The notes under the pieces are model-generated. The model saw only the letters and a program-made list of their open reading frames with translations. It was not told the DNA's origin and ran no database searches. A program made the position numbers and the translations under genes. From an uncultured Flavobacteriaceae bacterium (GTDB lineage: Bacteria; Bacteroidota; Bacteroidia; Flavobacteriales; Flavobacteriaceae), in assembly GCA_905181825.1 (NCBI GenBank), contig CAJIZJ010000028.1, forward strand, positions 1-50,133: a stretch of DNA of 50,133 bases. The letters are read 5' to 3'. Of this stretch, positions 27,798 through 35,757 are shown one piece after another. Each line of letters opens with the position of its first letter. Positions within the stretch are counted from its first letter, which is position 1.

Positions 27798-27893
27798 ATG
27801 AACTTACATAATTATAAAACCATCTTTACAACACTGGCTACTCCTTGTAGCCCAGGTTTTATATTTTCTCGCGTTAAGCGCTGTCGCCCTTAG
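27798..27893 (+). CDS. Candidate arginine leader peptide, 31 residues
   Basis: This short frame lies 91 bases before the first gene of the arginine operon. It runs from ATG to TAG and ends SRVKRCRP, with three CGC arginine codons and one lysine codon among the last seven codons. Arginine codons clustered just before the stop of a short frame, upstream of arginine synthesis genes, are the hallmark of a leader peptide at which ribosomes stall when charged tRNA-Arg is scarce. The frame overlaps a hairpin (27834-27855). No Shine-Dalgarno is visible, which is normal in this phylum. I found no matching leader in memory, so the call rests on codons and position. Confidence 0.5.
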   Translation: MNLHNYKTIFTTLATPCSPGFIFSRVKRCRP

Positions 27894-27932
27894 GGTGTCT
27901 ATGTAGTTTCTGAACTTAGGTGTGTCCGGGTT
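27834..27932 (+). promoter_or_regulatory. Candidate attenuator structure in the arginine operon leader
   Basis: A strong hairpin at 27834-27855 pairs CTGGCTAC with GTAGCCCAG, with one bulged C and a five-base loop. A smaller hairpin (CGCCC-TTA-GGGTG, 27885-27897) covers the last arginine codon and the stop of the leader frame. An alternative pairing of AGCCCAGG (27849-27856) with TCCGGGTT (27925-27932) would break the first hairpin. No T-run terminator follows, so control would have to use Rho or translation rather than a classic intrinsic terminator. Confidence 0.35.
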
Positions 27933-27984
27933 CCCATTTCAATTTCTTTCAAACAATTCATTTTATCAATTTAAATCTTAAATA

Positions 27985-28602
27985 ATGAATATCATTATTA
28001 CAGATAAGTCACATACAATTCACGCGCATACTATATGTCAAGCTATTGAAGCAGCAGCACAAGTAAGAGGAACAGGAATTGCCAAGCGTTCTCCAGAGTA
28101 TATTATTTCAAAAATACAAAATGGCAATGCAGTTATTGCTTTAGAGGGTACTACGTTTGCGGGCTTCTGTTACATAGAAACTTGGAGCCATGACAAGTTT
28201 GTAGCAAATTCTGGTCTTATCGTTGTTCCGGAATTTAGAAATCAAGGATTAGCTAAGAGAATTAAGCAAGTAGTTTTTGAGCACTCAAGAACCAAATATC
28301 CAACTGCAAAAATTTTTAGTATAACTACTGGTCTCGCGGTCATGAAGCTAAATAGCACCCTTGGTTATAAGCCGGTTACTTTTTCGGAACTCACCAACGA
28401 ATCTAGCTTTTGGAAGGGCTGCCAGACATGCAAAAATTACGATGTACTTCAGCGAACATCTGAAAGTATGTGTTTATGTACCGGAATGTTATTTGACCCC
28501 AAGTCAGAACTATCAAACAACTCTGAGAAAGTTAAAGAAAAAACATTTCTAAGATTAAAAAGTATCAAGCAAAGCTTGTTTCTAAAAAAAAATAAAAAAT
28601 GA
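27985..28602 (+). CDS. GNAT acyltransferase, probable N-acylglutamate synthase (ArgA role)
   Basis: This GNAT-fold protein has 205 residues. The acyl-CoA pyrophosphate loop appears as FRNQGLAKR (84-92). As first gene of the arginine operon, where no other argA or argJ occurs, it most likely makes N-acetyl- or N-succinyl-glutamate, the first committed step. After the GNAT core there is an unusual extension with Cys146, Cys149, Cys163 and Cys165 (CQTC and CLC), which could bind zinc, and then a lysine-rich tail. Its stop codon overlaps the argG start by four bases (ATGA), so translation is coupled. Confidence 0.75.
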   Translation: MNIIITDKSHTIHAHTICQAIEAAAQVRGTGIAKRSPEYIISKIQNGNAVIALEGTTFAGFCYIETWSHDKFVANSGLIVVPEFRNQGLAKRIKQVVFEHSRTKYPTAKIFSITTGLAVMKLNSTLGYKPVTFSELTNESSFWKGCQTCKNYDVLQRTSESMCLCTGMLFDPKSELSNNSEKVKEKTFLRLKSIKQSLFLKKNKK

Positions 28603-29792
28603 AAAATTTAAAAAAATTAGTAATCGCCTACAGTGGTGGTTTAGATACCTCTTACTGTGCAGTATCCTTATCCAAACAAGGGTATGAAGTACATGCTGTA
28701 AGCGTCAATACTGGAGGCTTTTCTAAAAATGATATTAAAACTATTGAGGAGAATGCCTATAAGATGGGAGTTTCGACCTACAAAAATATAGAAGCTTTAG
28801 CTACCTTTTATCAAAAAGTAGTCAAATACTTAATTTACGGAAATGTCTTAAAAAATAATACCTACCCTCTCTCTGTCAGTGCCGAGCGGATTGTACAAGC
28901 GATTGAAATTATTGAGTATGCCAAGTCAATTAACGCTAAATTTATAGCACACGGGAGTACAGGTGCTGGCAATGATCAAGTTCGTTTTGATATGATTTTT
29001 CAAACGCTGGCACCAGAAATTGAAATTGTCACACCCATTAGAGATCAAAAGCTAACAAGGCAAGAAGAGATTACTTATTTAAAATCTAATGGAATTGATT
29101 TGGATTGGGATAAAGCAAAGTATTCAATAAACAAAGGCTTGTGGGGTACAAGTATTGGGGGCGATGAAACGCTAACGTCTCACTTGGCATTGCCAGAATC
29201 GGCCTATCCTTCCCAGTTAAAAACAGAATCTCCTCAAACTATCTCGCTCACTTTTATAAAGGGTGAGTTAACGGCTATAGACGGAAAAGCAAATTCTCCT
29301 GAAGTGCTAATTCAACAGCTTAATGACGTAGGTTCAAATTTTGCTATTGGAAGGGATATTCATGTAGGAGATACCATTGTAGGTATTAAAGGGCGCGTAG
29401 GATTTGAAGCTGCTGCTGCTCTTATTACAGTCAAAGCCCATCACTTACTTGAAAAACATACATTAACCAAGTGGCAACTTCAGCATAAAGATCAGCTGTC
29501 TAACTTTTATGGAATGCATTTACATGAGGGTCAATATTTGGATCCTGTTATGCGCGACATAGAAGCGTTTTTAATCTCCAGCCAAACAAGTGTTTCTGGA
29601 GATGTAGAGGTGGTGCTGAAGCCCTATCATTTTGTCATTAACGGGGTTAATTCTCCTTTCGATTTGATGAACGCGAAGTTTGGGAGCTATGGAGAAGTTA
29701 ATTCTGGTTGGACTGCTGAAGAGGCTAAAGGCTTTATTAAAATTAACGGCAATCAAAATAAAATTCATCAACAAGTAAATTCAGACGCATGA
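28599..29792 (+). CDS. argG: Argininosuccinate synthase
   Basis: ArgG condenses citrulline and aspartate with ATP. The N-type ATP pyrophosphatase loop SGGLDTS lies at 12-18. The family segments AHGSTGAGNDQVRF (about 122-135) and PIRDQKLTRQEE (about 147-158) are both present. The 397 residues are normal. It overlaps the GNAT gene and argC by four bases each. Confidence 0.95.
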   Translation: MKNLKKLVIAYSGGLDTSYCAVSLSKQGYEVHAVSVNTGGFSKNDIKTIEENAYKMGVSTYKNIEALATFYQKVVKYLIYGNVLKNNTYPLSVSAERIVQAIEIIEYAKSINAKFIAHGSTGAGNDQVRFDMIFQTLAPEIEIVTPIRDQKLTRQEEITYLKSNGIDLDWDKAKYSINKGLWGTSIGGDETLTSHLALPESAYPSQLKTESPQTISLTFIKGELTAIDGKANSPEVLIQQLNDVGSNFAIGRDIHVGDTIVGIKGRVGFEAAAALITVKAHHLLEKHTLTKWQLQHKDQLSNFYGMHLHEGQYLDPVMRDIEAFLISSQTSVSGDVEVVLKPYHFVINGVNSPFDLMNAKFGSYGEVNSGWTAEEAKGFIKINGNQNKIHQQVNSDA

Positions 29793-30766
29793 TACAAGCA
29801 GGAATTATAGGAGGTGCTGGTTATACAGCTGGAGAATTAATTAGATTATTAGTAGGACACTCTAAAGTTCATATTAACTTTGTGTATAGTACTTCTAGTG
29901 CTGGTAAAAAAATAAGTACAATCCATCAAGATTTAGAAGGGACCACTAATCAATTGTTTACAGACTTAATTAAAACAGATATAGATGTTTTATTTCTTTG
30001 TTTGGGACATGGAAATTCTAAAGTATTTTTAGAAAAAAACACGTTTTCCAAAACTACTAAAATAATTGATTTATCCAATGACTTTAGATTAACAGAAGCT
30101 GCTGTTTTTCAAAATATGCCATTTGTGTATGGCCTGCCGGAATTAAATAAATTAGCCATACAATCTGCTCAATATATTGCTAATCCAGGTTGCTTTGCAA
30201 CCGCTATTCAATTGGCAATTTTGCCTTTGGCAGCCAATAGCTTAATTAAGGATGCCATCCATGTCAATGCTGTTACAGGTGCAACAGGAGCGGGGACGGC
30301 CTTATCGCCTACGACTCATTTTGCATGGCGGGTAGATAACTTTTCACATTACAAAGCATTTAACCATCAACATCTAGGAGAAATTCATCAATCTGTAAAT
30401 TCACTTCAACAAGATTTGCAAAGTGTGATTCATTTTATCCCAAACCGAGGCAATTTCTCTAGAGGAATATTTGCTACTATTTATACAGCCTACGAAGGTA
30501 CTTTGGAAACTGCTATATCCCTTTTTAAAAACTATTATAAGGAAGCAGAGTTTACTTTTATTTCTGACACCAGTATTCACTTAAAACAAGTCGTGAATAC
30601 CAATAAATGTTTACTTCACTTAGAAGTGCATGATGGTCAGCTACTCGTAACCAGTGTCATTGATAATTTACTCAAAGGTGCTTCTGGTCAAGCAGTACAA
30701 AACATGAATTTGATGTATGGGTTCGAAACCCATTTAGGACTACAGTTAAAAGCAAATTATTTTTAA
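29789..30766 (+). CDS. argC: N-acyl-gamma-glutamyl-phosphate reductase
   Basis: ArgC reduces the N-acylated glutamyl phosphate to the semialdehyde with NADPH. The nucleotide-binding GGAGYTAGEL is at 8-17 and the catalytic cysteine is Cys135 in NPGCFATAIQ. VTGATGAGT and the later HRGxFS-like NRGNFSRGI follow. The 325-residue length fits. It is coupled to argG by a four-base overlap, and the SET gene begins three bases after its stop. Confidence 0.95.
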   Translation: MIQAGIIGGAGYTAGELIRLLVGHSKVHINFVYSTSSAGKKISTIHQDLEGTTNQLFTDLIKTDIDVLFLCLGHGNSKVFLEKNTFSKTTKIIDLSNDFRLTEAAVFQNMPFVYGLPELNKLAIQSAQYIANPGCFATAIQLAILPLAANSLIKDAIHVNAVTGATGAGTALSPTTHFAWRVDNFSHYKAFNHQHLGEIHQSVNSLQQDLQSVIHFIPNRGNFSRGIFATIYTAYEGTLETAISLFKNYYKEAEFTFISDTSIHLKQVVNTNKCLLHLEVHDGQLLVTSVIDNLLKGASGQAVQNMNLMYGFETHLGLQLKANYF

Positions 30767-30769
30767 ACT

Positions 30770-31063
30770 ATGAGCTATAAACCACTACCATTAGGGCTGA
30801 CCATTTCAAAATCTAAGATTGAAGGACTTGGCTTGTTTGCAACACAACGGATTTTAAAAAATACTGTTTTAGGTATAATCCATATCCATGATTCTCGTTT
30901 TGAAAACAATTGTATCAGGACCCCATTAGGAGGATTTATTAATCATAGTGAAGATCCGAATTTACAAACCTATTCAGAAAAGGATTTTAAATATATAAAA
31001 ACAATAAAAGAGGTTACAACAGCAGAAGAGTTAACCTTAAAATACACCCTATATAAATTATGA
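30770..31063 (+). CDS. Small SET-domain protein inside the arginine operon
   Basis: This 97-residue protein is almost entirely a minimal SET domain. The three recognisable SET motifs are GLGLFA at 19-24, GGFINHSEDPN at 54-64 and EELTLKYTLY at 86-95; they normally bind S-adenosylmethionine and position the target lysine. It lacks pre- and post-SET regions and is shorter than most SET proteins. A protein lysine methyltransferase activity is inferred from the fold only. It lies between argC and proC with a three-base gap and a four-base overlap, so it is translated with the arginine enzymes. Confidence 0.75.
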   Translation: MSYKPLPLGLTISKSKIEGLGLFATQRILKNTVLGIIHIHDSRFENNCIRTPLGGFINHSEDPNLQTYSEKDFKYIKTIKEVTTAEELTLKYTLYKL

Positions 31064-31854
31064 AAATAGCTATCATTGGAACCGGAAATTTAGGAAGCTC
31101 TATTGCAAAAGGGCTTATAAAAAATAATGCCATTACCACTTTATATCTCACTAAGAGAAATGTTAATGATTTAATTGATTTTGAAGGCTATCAAAATGTG
31201 TTTTTAACAGCTGATAATAAAGAAGCCGTTCAAAAGTCTGATATTATTATTTTGGCTGTTCAGCCGGCTCATTTAGAGAATATACTAAATGAGATCAACT
31301 TGTTTTTAACAGAAAAGCATGTTTTAATATCAACCATAACAGGGTTTTCAATTTCCAGAATAGAAAGTCTTGTAGGAGCTCACCAATTTATCATTCGGGC
31401 CATGCCCAATACGGCTATTGCAGTGGGGAAATCTATGACGTGCCTTTGCAGTAATAAGATTGGGGCTCAACGCCTAGCTATTGCTGAAGCAATCTTTAAC
31501 CGTTTGGGAACTACCATAGCCATTCCAGAACAGCAAATGCAAGCTGCTACGGTTGTGTGTGCTAGTGGAATTGCTTTTTGGATGCGTTTAATTCGTGCCA
31601 CTACACAAGCTGCAATTCAGCTAGGTTTTGATGCCAAAGAAGCTCAAAACCTAGCCATGTTTACTTGTGAAGGTGCGGCTAATTTGTTAATCACTTCAGG
31701 AAATCATCCAGAACAAGAAATTGATAGAGTGACTACTCCAAATGGCTGTACTATCGAAGGACTTAACGAAATGGAACACAAAGGATTGAGTTCTTCTCTT
31801 ATTCAGGGTATGGTCGCTTCCTTTGAAAAAATTAATAGTATTAAAGCCCACTAA
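31060..31854 (+). CDS. proC: Pyrroline-5-carboxylate reductase
   Basis: ProC reduces pyrroline-5-carboxylate to proline. The Rossmann motif GTGNLGSSIAKG is at 7-18, and the family signature around RAMPNTAIAVGKSMT lies near 113-127. The 264 residues are normal, and the C-terminal HPEQEIDRVTTPNGCTIEGL matches the usual dimer region. Placement inside an arginine operon is known in several Bacteroidota and links proline with arginine flux. It overlaps the SET gene by four bases. Confidence 0.92.
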   Translation: MKIAIIGTGNLGSSIAKGLIKNNAITTLYLTKRNVNDLIDFEGYQNVFLTADNKEAVQKSDIIILAVQPAHLENILNEINLFLTEKHVLISTITGFSISRIESLVGAHQFIIRAMPNTAIAVGKSMTCLCSNKIGAQRLAIAEAIFNRLGTTIAIPEQQMQAATVVCASGIAFWMRLIRATTQAAIQLGFDAKEAQNLAMFTCEGAANLLITSGNHPEQEIDRVTTPNGCTIEGLNEMEHKGLSSSLIQGMVASFEKINSIKAH

Positions 31855-31856
31855 TT

Positions 31857-32981
31857 ATGAGTTTATTTGATGTGTATCCACTTTTTGACGTAACACCCGT
31901 AAAAGCCGACGGTGTTTTTTTATATGATGATACTGGAACACAATATTTGGATTTGTATGGTGGTCATGCGGTGATTTCAATAGGGCATTCACATCCTGTT
32001 TATGTAAATGCATTAACGGATCAACTTCACAAGATTGGGTTTTATAGCAACGCCGTTCAGAATCCAATTCAAAAGCGCTTAGCAGACCGTCTTGAACAGC
32101 TTTCTGGCTGTGCCGGTTATAACTTGTTTATGTGTAGCTCAGGAGCAGAGGCCAATGAAAATGCTTTAAAGTTAGCTTCGTTTCATACCGACAAAGCAAC
32201 TGTGATAGCATTTGACAATTCTTTTCATGGGCGTACTTCAGCTTGTGTGGCTGCGACGGATAATAAAAAAATTATCGCGCCATTAAATGCCCAACAACAA
32301 GTACGCTTCTTTCCTCTAGGGAATTTAGAACTGGTTGAAGAGACTTTAAAATCAGAACCTGTTTGTGCCATTATTATTGAGTGTATTCAAGGGGTTGGTG
32401 GCTTGGATGAAAGTACTACAGAGTTTTATCAAGGCTTAGAATTGTTATGTAATAAGTACAATACTATTTTAATTGCTGATGAGGTTCAATCAGGTTTTGG
32501 ACGAACTGGAGACTTTTTTGCATTCCAAAAACACGGAATTACTCCTCACATTATTTCAATGGCCAAGGGAATGGGGAATGGCTTTCCTGTGGGAGGAATT
32601 CTTATTCATCCTTCAATAAAAGCGGCTTATGGATTATTGGGAACCACTTTTGGAGGGAACCACTTGGCTAGTACTGCCACTCTAGCAGTTTTAGATGTTT
32701 TAGAATCAGAGAAATTAATGCAAAACGCCAAAGAGATGTCTGCTTACTTTATTAAAAAAGCCAAGACAATCTCTCAGTTAAAACAACTTAAAGGTCGTGG
32801 TTTAATGTTGGGTTTAGAGTTTAATTTTCCGGTAGCTGAACTTCGTAAAAAACTTCTTTTTGACCATTTTTTATTTACAGGAAGCTCCAAGAACCCCAAT
32901 CTGATTCGGATTTTACCACCATTAACAATTCAAACGGAACATATCGATACATTTTTTAATGCTTTATCTAAAGAATTATGA
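31857..32981 (+). CDS. argD: N-acylornithine aminotransferase
   Basis: ArgD is a class III pyridoxal-phosphate aminotransferase that converts the N-acyl glutamate semialdehyde to N-acylornithine. The cofactor lysine is Lys237 in SMAKGMGNG, with IADEVQSGFGRTG upstream at about 206-218 and GGNHLAS near 262. The 374 residues are slightly short for the class but complete. It starts two bases after proC and overlaps the transcarbamylase gene by four bases. Confidence 0.92.
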   Translation: MSLFDVYPLFDVTPVKADGVFLYDDTGTQYLDLYGGHAVISIGHSHPVYVNALTDQLHKIGFYSNAVQNPIQKRLADRLEQLSGCAGYNLFMCSSGAEANENALKLASFHTDKATVIAFDNSFHGRTSACVAATDNKKIIAPLNAQQQVRFFPLGNLELVEETLKSEPVCAIIIECIQGVGGLDESTTEFYQGLELLCNKYNTILIADEVQSGFGRTGDFFAFQKHGITPHIISMAKGMGNGFPVGGILIHPSIKAAYGLLGTTFGGNHLASTATLAVLDVLESEKLMQNAKEMSAYFIKKAKTISQLKQLKGRGLMLGLEFNFPVAELRKKLLFDHFLFTGSSKNPNLIRILPPLTIQTEHIDTFFNALSKEL

Positions 32982-33913
32982 AACACTATTTAACTCTTAA
33001 CGACCTTACGTCAATTGAAACTGCAATTCAGGAAGCTATGGCGTTAAAATCAGATCCTTACAAGTATAAATATTTAGGCGCTCAAAAAACTTTAGTCATG
33101 TTGTTTTTTAATGCCAGTCTTCGAACTCGTTTAAGTACCGAGAAAGCTGCTAAGCACTTAGGGATGGAGGTTATTGTATTAAATGTTACTGATTCTTGGC
33201 AATTAGAATTTGAAGCTGGGGTTGTTATGAACTTAGAGAGTTCTGAACACGTTAAAGAAGCGGCGCAAGTGATTTCTCAATATGCTGATATTTTAGCAGT
33301 GAGAGCATTTCCTTCTTTGAAAAATAAGGAAAAGGATCAGTCTGAATGGATTCTAACTAGTTTTGTTAAATATGCGACGGTTCCAGTTGTAAACATGGAA
33401 AGTGCCACAGGCCATCCGCTTCAAGCATTAGCAGATGCGATTACGATTGAAGAATTAAAAACAAAGAAAACGCCTAAGGTCGTCTTATCTTGGGCGCCCC
33501 ATCCTAAAGCATTGCCACATGCAGTGGCTAATTCATTCATTGAAATGATGCAAGCTAGTGACGTTAATTTTAGTATCGTACACCCCCAAGGTTATGATTT
33601 AGATCCCAACATTGTAAAAGAAACTCCAGTAAGCTATTTACAAGACAAAGCACTAGAATCCGCTGACTTTGTATATGTTAAAAACTGGAGTAATTATCAG
33701 GCATATGGAGAGGTCACTTCTCAAGATGCTAGTTGGATGATGACCAAACAGAAGCTAGGGTCCGCTATTTTCATGCATTGCTTGCCTGTGAGACGGAATG
33801 TAGTAGTAGAAGATGCTGTCTTAGATAGTGAGCAATCTGCAGTGATCATGCAGTCAAATAATAGAACTTATGCGGCACAGCTAGTGTTGAAAAAAATTCT
33901 GGAAAATGGATAA
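32978..33913 (+). CDS. argF': N-acylornithine (acetyl- or succinyl-) transcarbamylase
   Basis: This is a transcarbamylase of the acylornithine type, which carbamoylates N-acetyl- or N-succinyl-ornithine instead of ornithine. The carbamoyl phosphate site FFNASLRTRLST is at 43-54, and HCLPVRRN lies near 270. The sequence is close to the Bacteroides fragilis succinylornithine enzyme as I recall it (for example SLRTRLST, TWAPHP-like and FMHCLPVRRN). At the residue known to separate acetyl from succinyl specificity (Glu in Xanthomonas, Pro in B. fragilis), this protein has Ser89. Its start overlaps argD and it ends eight bases inside argB. Confidence 0.88.
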   Translation: MKHYLTLNDLTSIETAIQEAMALKSDPYKYKYLGAQKTLVMLFFNASLRTRLSTEKAAKHLGMEVIVLNVTDSWQLEFEAGVVMNLESSEHVKEAAQVISQYADILAVRAFPSLKNKEKDQSEWILTSFVKYATVPVVNMESATGHPLQALADAITIEELKTKKTPKVVLSWAPHPKALPHAVANSFIEMMQASDVNFSIVHPQGYDLDPNIVKETPVSYLQDKALESADFVYVKNWSNYQAYGEVTSQDASWMMTKQKLGSAIFMHCLPVRRNVVVEDAVLDSEQSAVIMQSNNRTYAAQLVLKKILENG

Positions 33914-34694
33914 AAAGAAAACACTTAAGATTATTAAAATAGGAGGGAATGTTATTGATGATCCAATGGCTCTCAAGTCATTTCTCAGAACGGTATCCAC
34001 AGTTCAGGGGCCCAAGATTCTTGTTCATGGGGGTGGTAAATCAGCGACTGCCTTGGCTGAACAAACGGGGCTTAAAGTGAAAATGATTGAAGGAAGACGT
34101 GTTACAGATGCTGTAACTCTAGAACTCATTACTATGGTGTATGCAGGTAAAATTAATAAAAGACTGGTGGCGCAGCTGCAAGCATTAAAATGTAATGCTA
34201 TTGGGTTTACTGGTGCGGATGGTAATACTATTAGTGCAGAAAAACGACCAGTATCATCCATAGATTATGGCTTTGTTGGGGATGTTAAAAACGTCGAAAC
34301 TTCAACTTTACATTTGCTGCTAAAACAGAGCATTTGCCCTGTTTTTTGTGCCATAACACATGACAATAAGGGCCAGCTTTTAAATACCAATGCCGACACA
34401 ATAGCTTCCGAATTAGCAATTGCATTTGCTAATCAATACCAAGTCGAACTCTATTACTGTTTTGAGAAAAAGGGGGTTTTAAAAGATATTAACGACGATA
34501 ATTCTGTGATTCAAACGATCACTAAATCGTCTTATAAAAAATTATTAGAGACCCAATTAATATTCTCTGGAATGTTACCGAAATTAAATAATTGCTTCCA
34601 TGCGTTAGAACAAAATGTTTCTAAAGTTTGTATTGGAACTCCAGAAATGTTGCTTAATTCAGAATCAATTTTCACAACACTCACTATAAAATGA
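33906..34694 (+). CDS. argB: N-acylglutamate kinase
   Basis: ArgB phosphorylates the gamma-carboxyl of N-acylglutamate. The amino acid kinase fold shows KIGGN at 11-15 and HGGGKSATALA at 41-51, and the C-terminal SGMLPKLNN segment is characteristic. The 262 residues match the family. The start ATG at 33906 overlaps the end of the transcarbamylase gene by eight bases. The enzyme is often feedback-inhibited by arginine in linear pathways, which cannot be judged from sequence here. Confidence 0.94.
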   Translation: MDKKKTLKIIKIGGNVIDDPMALKSFLRTVSTVQGPKILVHGGGKSATALAEQTGLKVKMIEGRRVTDAVTLELITMVYAGKINKRLVAQLQALKCNAIGFTGADGNTISAEKRPVSSIDYGFVGDVKNVETSTLHLLLKQSICPVFCAITHDNKGQLLNTNADTIASELAIAFANQYQVELYYCFEKKGVLKDINDDNSVIQTITKSSYKKLLETQLIFSGMLPKLNNCFHALEQNVSKVCIGTPEMLLNSESIFTTLTIK

Positions 34695-35755
34695 ATTTAG
34701 AAAACCTATCCGAAGCCGCTATTCAATTATTAAAAGATCTGATTGAAATTCCTTCGTTCTCATCTGAAGAACAGCACACTGCGAAACGTATTGAAGAGTG
34801 GTTCAACGTTAATGACATCCCGTTTAAACGCAACCAAAACAACATCTGGGCAGTTAATAAATTTTTTGATGTATCAAAACCATCCCTATTATTAAATTCC
34901 CACCACGACACCGTCAAACCCAATAATGGCTACACCAAAGACCCCTTTAAAGCAATTGTCGAAGCAGGCAAACTTTATGGATTGGGAAGTAATGATGCCG
35001 GTGGTTGTTTAGTGTCTTTAATGGCTACATTTACGCATTTTTATGCACAAAAAGATCTTAATTATAATTTAGTGGTTGTAGCCTCTGCGGAAGAAGAGAG
35101 TAGTGGTAATGCGGGATTAAATAGCATGCTACCGATTATTCCAAAAATAGATGTTGCGATTGTAGGAGAACCTACGCTCATGCAATTGGCGGTTACGGAA
35201 AAGGGATTGGTGGTCTTTGACGCAGTTGTAAAAGGAACACCTGGGCATGCCGCTCACCCTAATACAGATAATGCTATTTATAATTCAATCAAAGTTCTGG
35301 AATGGTTTAAGGATTTTGAGTTTAAAAAAATATCAGACTCATTAGGACCTGTAAAATTGACAGTCACGCAAATCAATGCTGGAAAGCAACACAATGCGAT
35401 TCCTGCTGGGGTTAGTTTGGTTGTTGATGTTCGTGTTAATGACCAATATAGCAATTTAGATATTGCTGATATTTTGCAAAAATCAGCCCCCTGCGATTCC
35501 ATTATTCCAAGAAGTCTACGGCTTAATTCGTCTTTTATCCCTCTTGAGCATCCGCTTGTTCAAGCAGGTATTGAAATAGGACGTGAAACCTATGGGTCGC
35601 CAACGCTATCTGATCAATCTGTTTTAAGTTGCCCTTCCTTAAAATTAGGTCCTGGTGATAGTACACGTTCACATACTGCTGATGAGTTCATTTATATCAG
35701 TGAAATAGAAGAAGGCATTGCATTATATATTCAATTATTAACTAAAATATTATAG
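34691..35755 (+). CDS. argE: N-acylornithine/citrulline deacylase (M20 family)
   Basis: This is an M20 zinc hydrolase. In acylornithine-transcarbamylase pathways it removes the acyl group from N-acylcitrulline. Metal ligands are His71 and Asp73 in NSHHDTVKP, Asp102 in GSNDAGG and Glu134-Glu135 in SAEEESSG, with GEPT and a late SHTADEF. The dimerisation domain lies around 175-290. The 354 residues are near the normal range. The deacylation product (citrulline) is the ArgG substrate, consistent with the operon content. It overlaps argB by four bases. Confidence 0.9.
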   Translation: MNLENLSEAAIQLLKDLIEIPSFSSEEQHTAKRIEEWFNVNDIPFKRNQNNIWAVNKFFDVSKPSLLLNSHHDTVKPNNGYTKDPFKAIVEAGKLYGLGSNDAGGCLVSLMATFTHFYAQKDLNYNLVVVASAEEESSGNAGLNSMLPIIPKIDVAIVGEPTLMQLAVTEKGLVVFDAVVKGTPGHAAHPNTDNAIYNSIKVLEWFKDFEFKKISDSLGPVKLTVTQINAGKQHNAIPAGVSLVVDVRVNDQYSNLDIADILQKSAPCDSIIPRSLRLNSSFIPLEHPLVQAGIEIGRETYGSPTLSDQSVLSCPSLKLGPGDSTRSHTADEFIYISEIEEGIALYIQLLTKIL

Positions 35756-35757
35756 CT

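Noticed and set aside
27921-27940. A GGGTTCCC segment that resembles part of a tRNA T-arm
   Set aside because: No acceptor stem or anticodon arm could be built around it.
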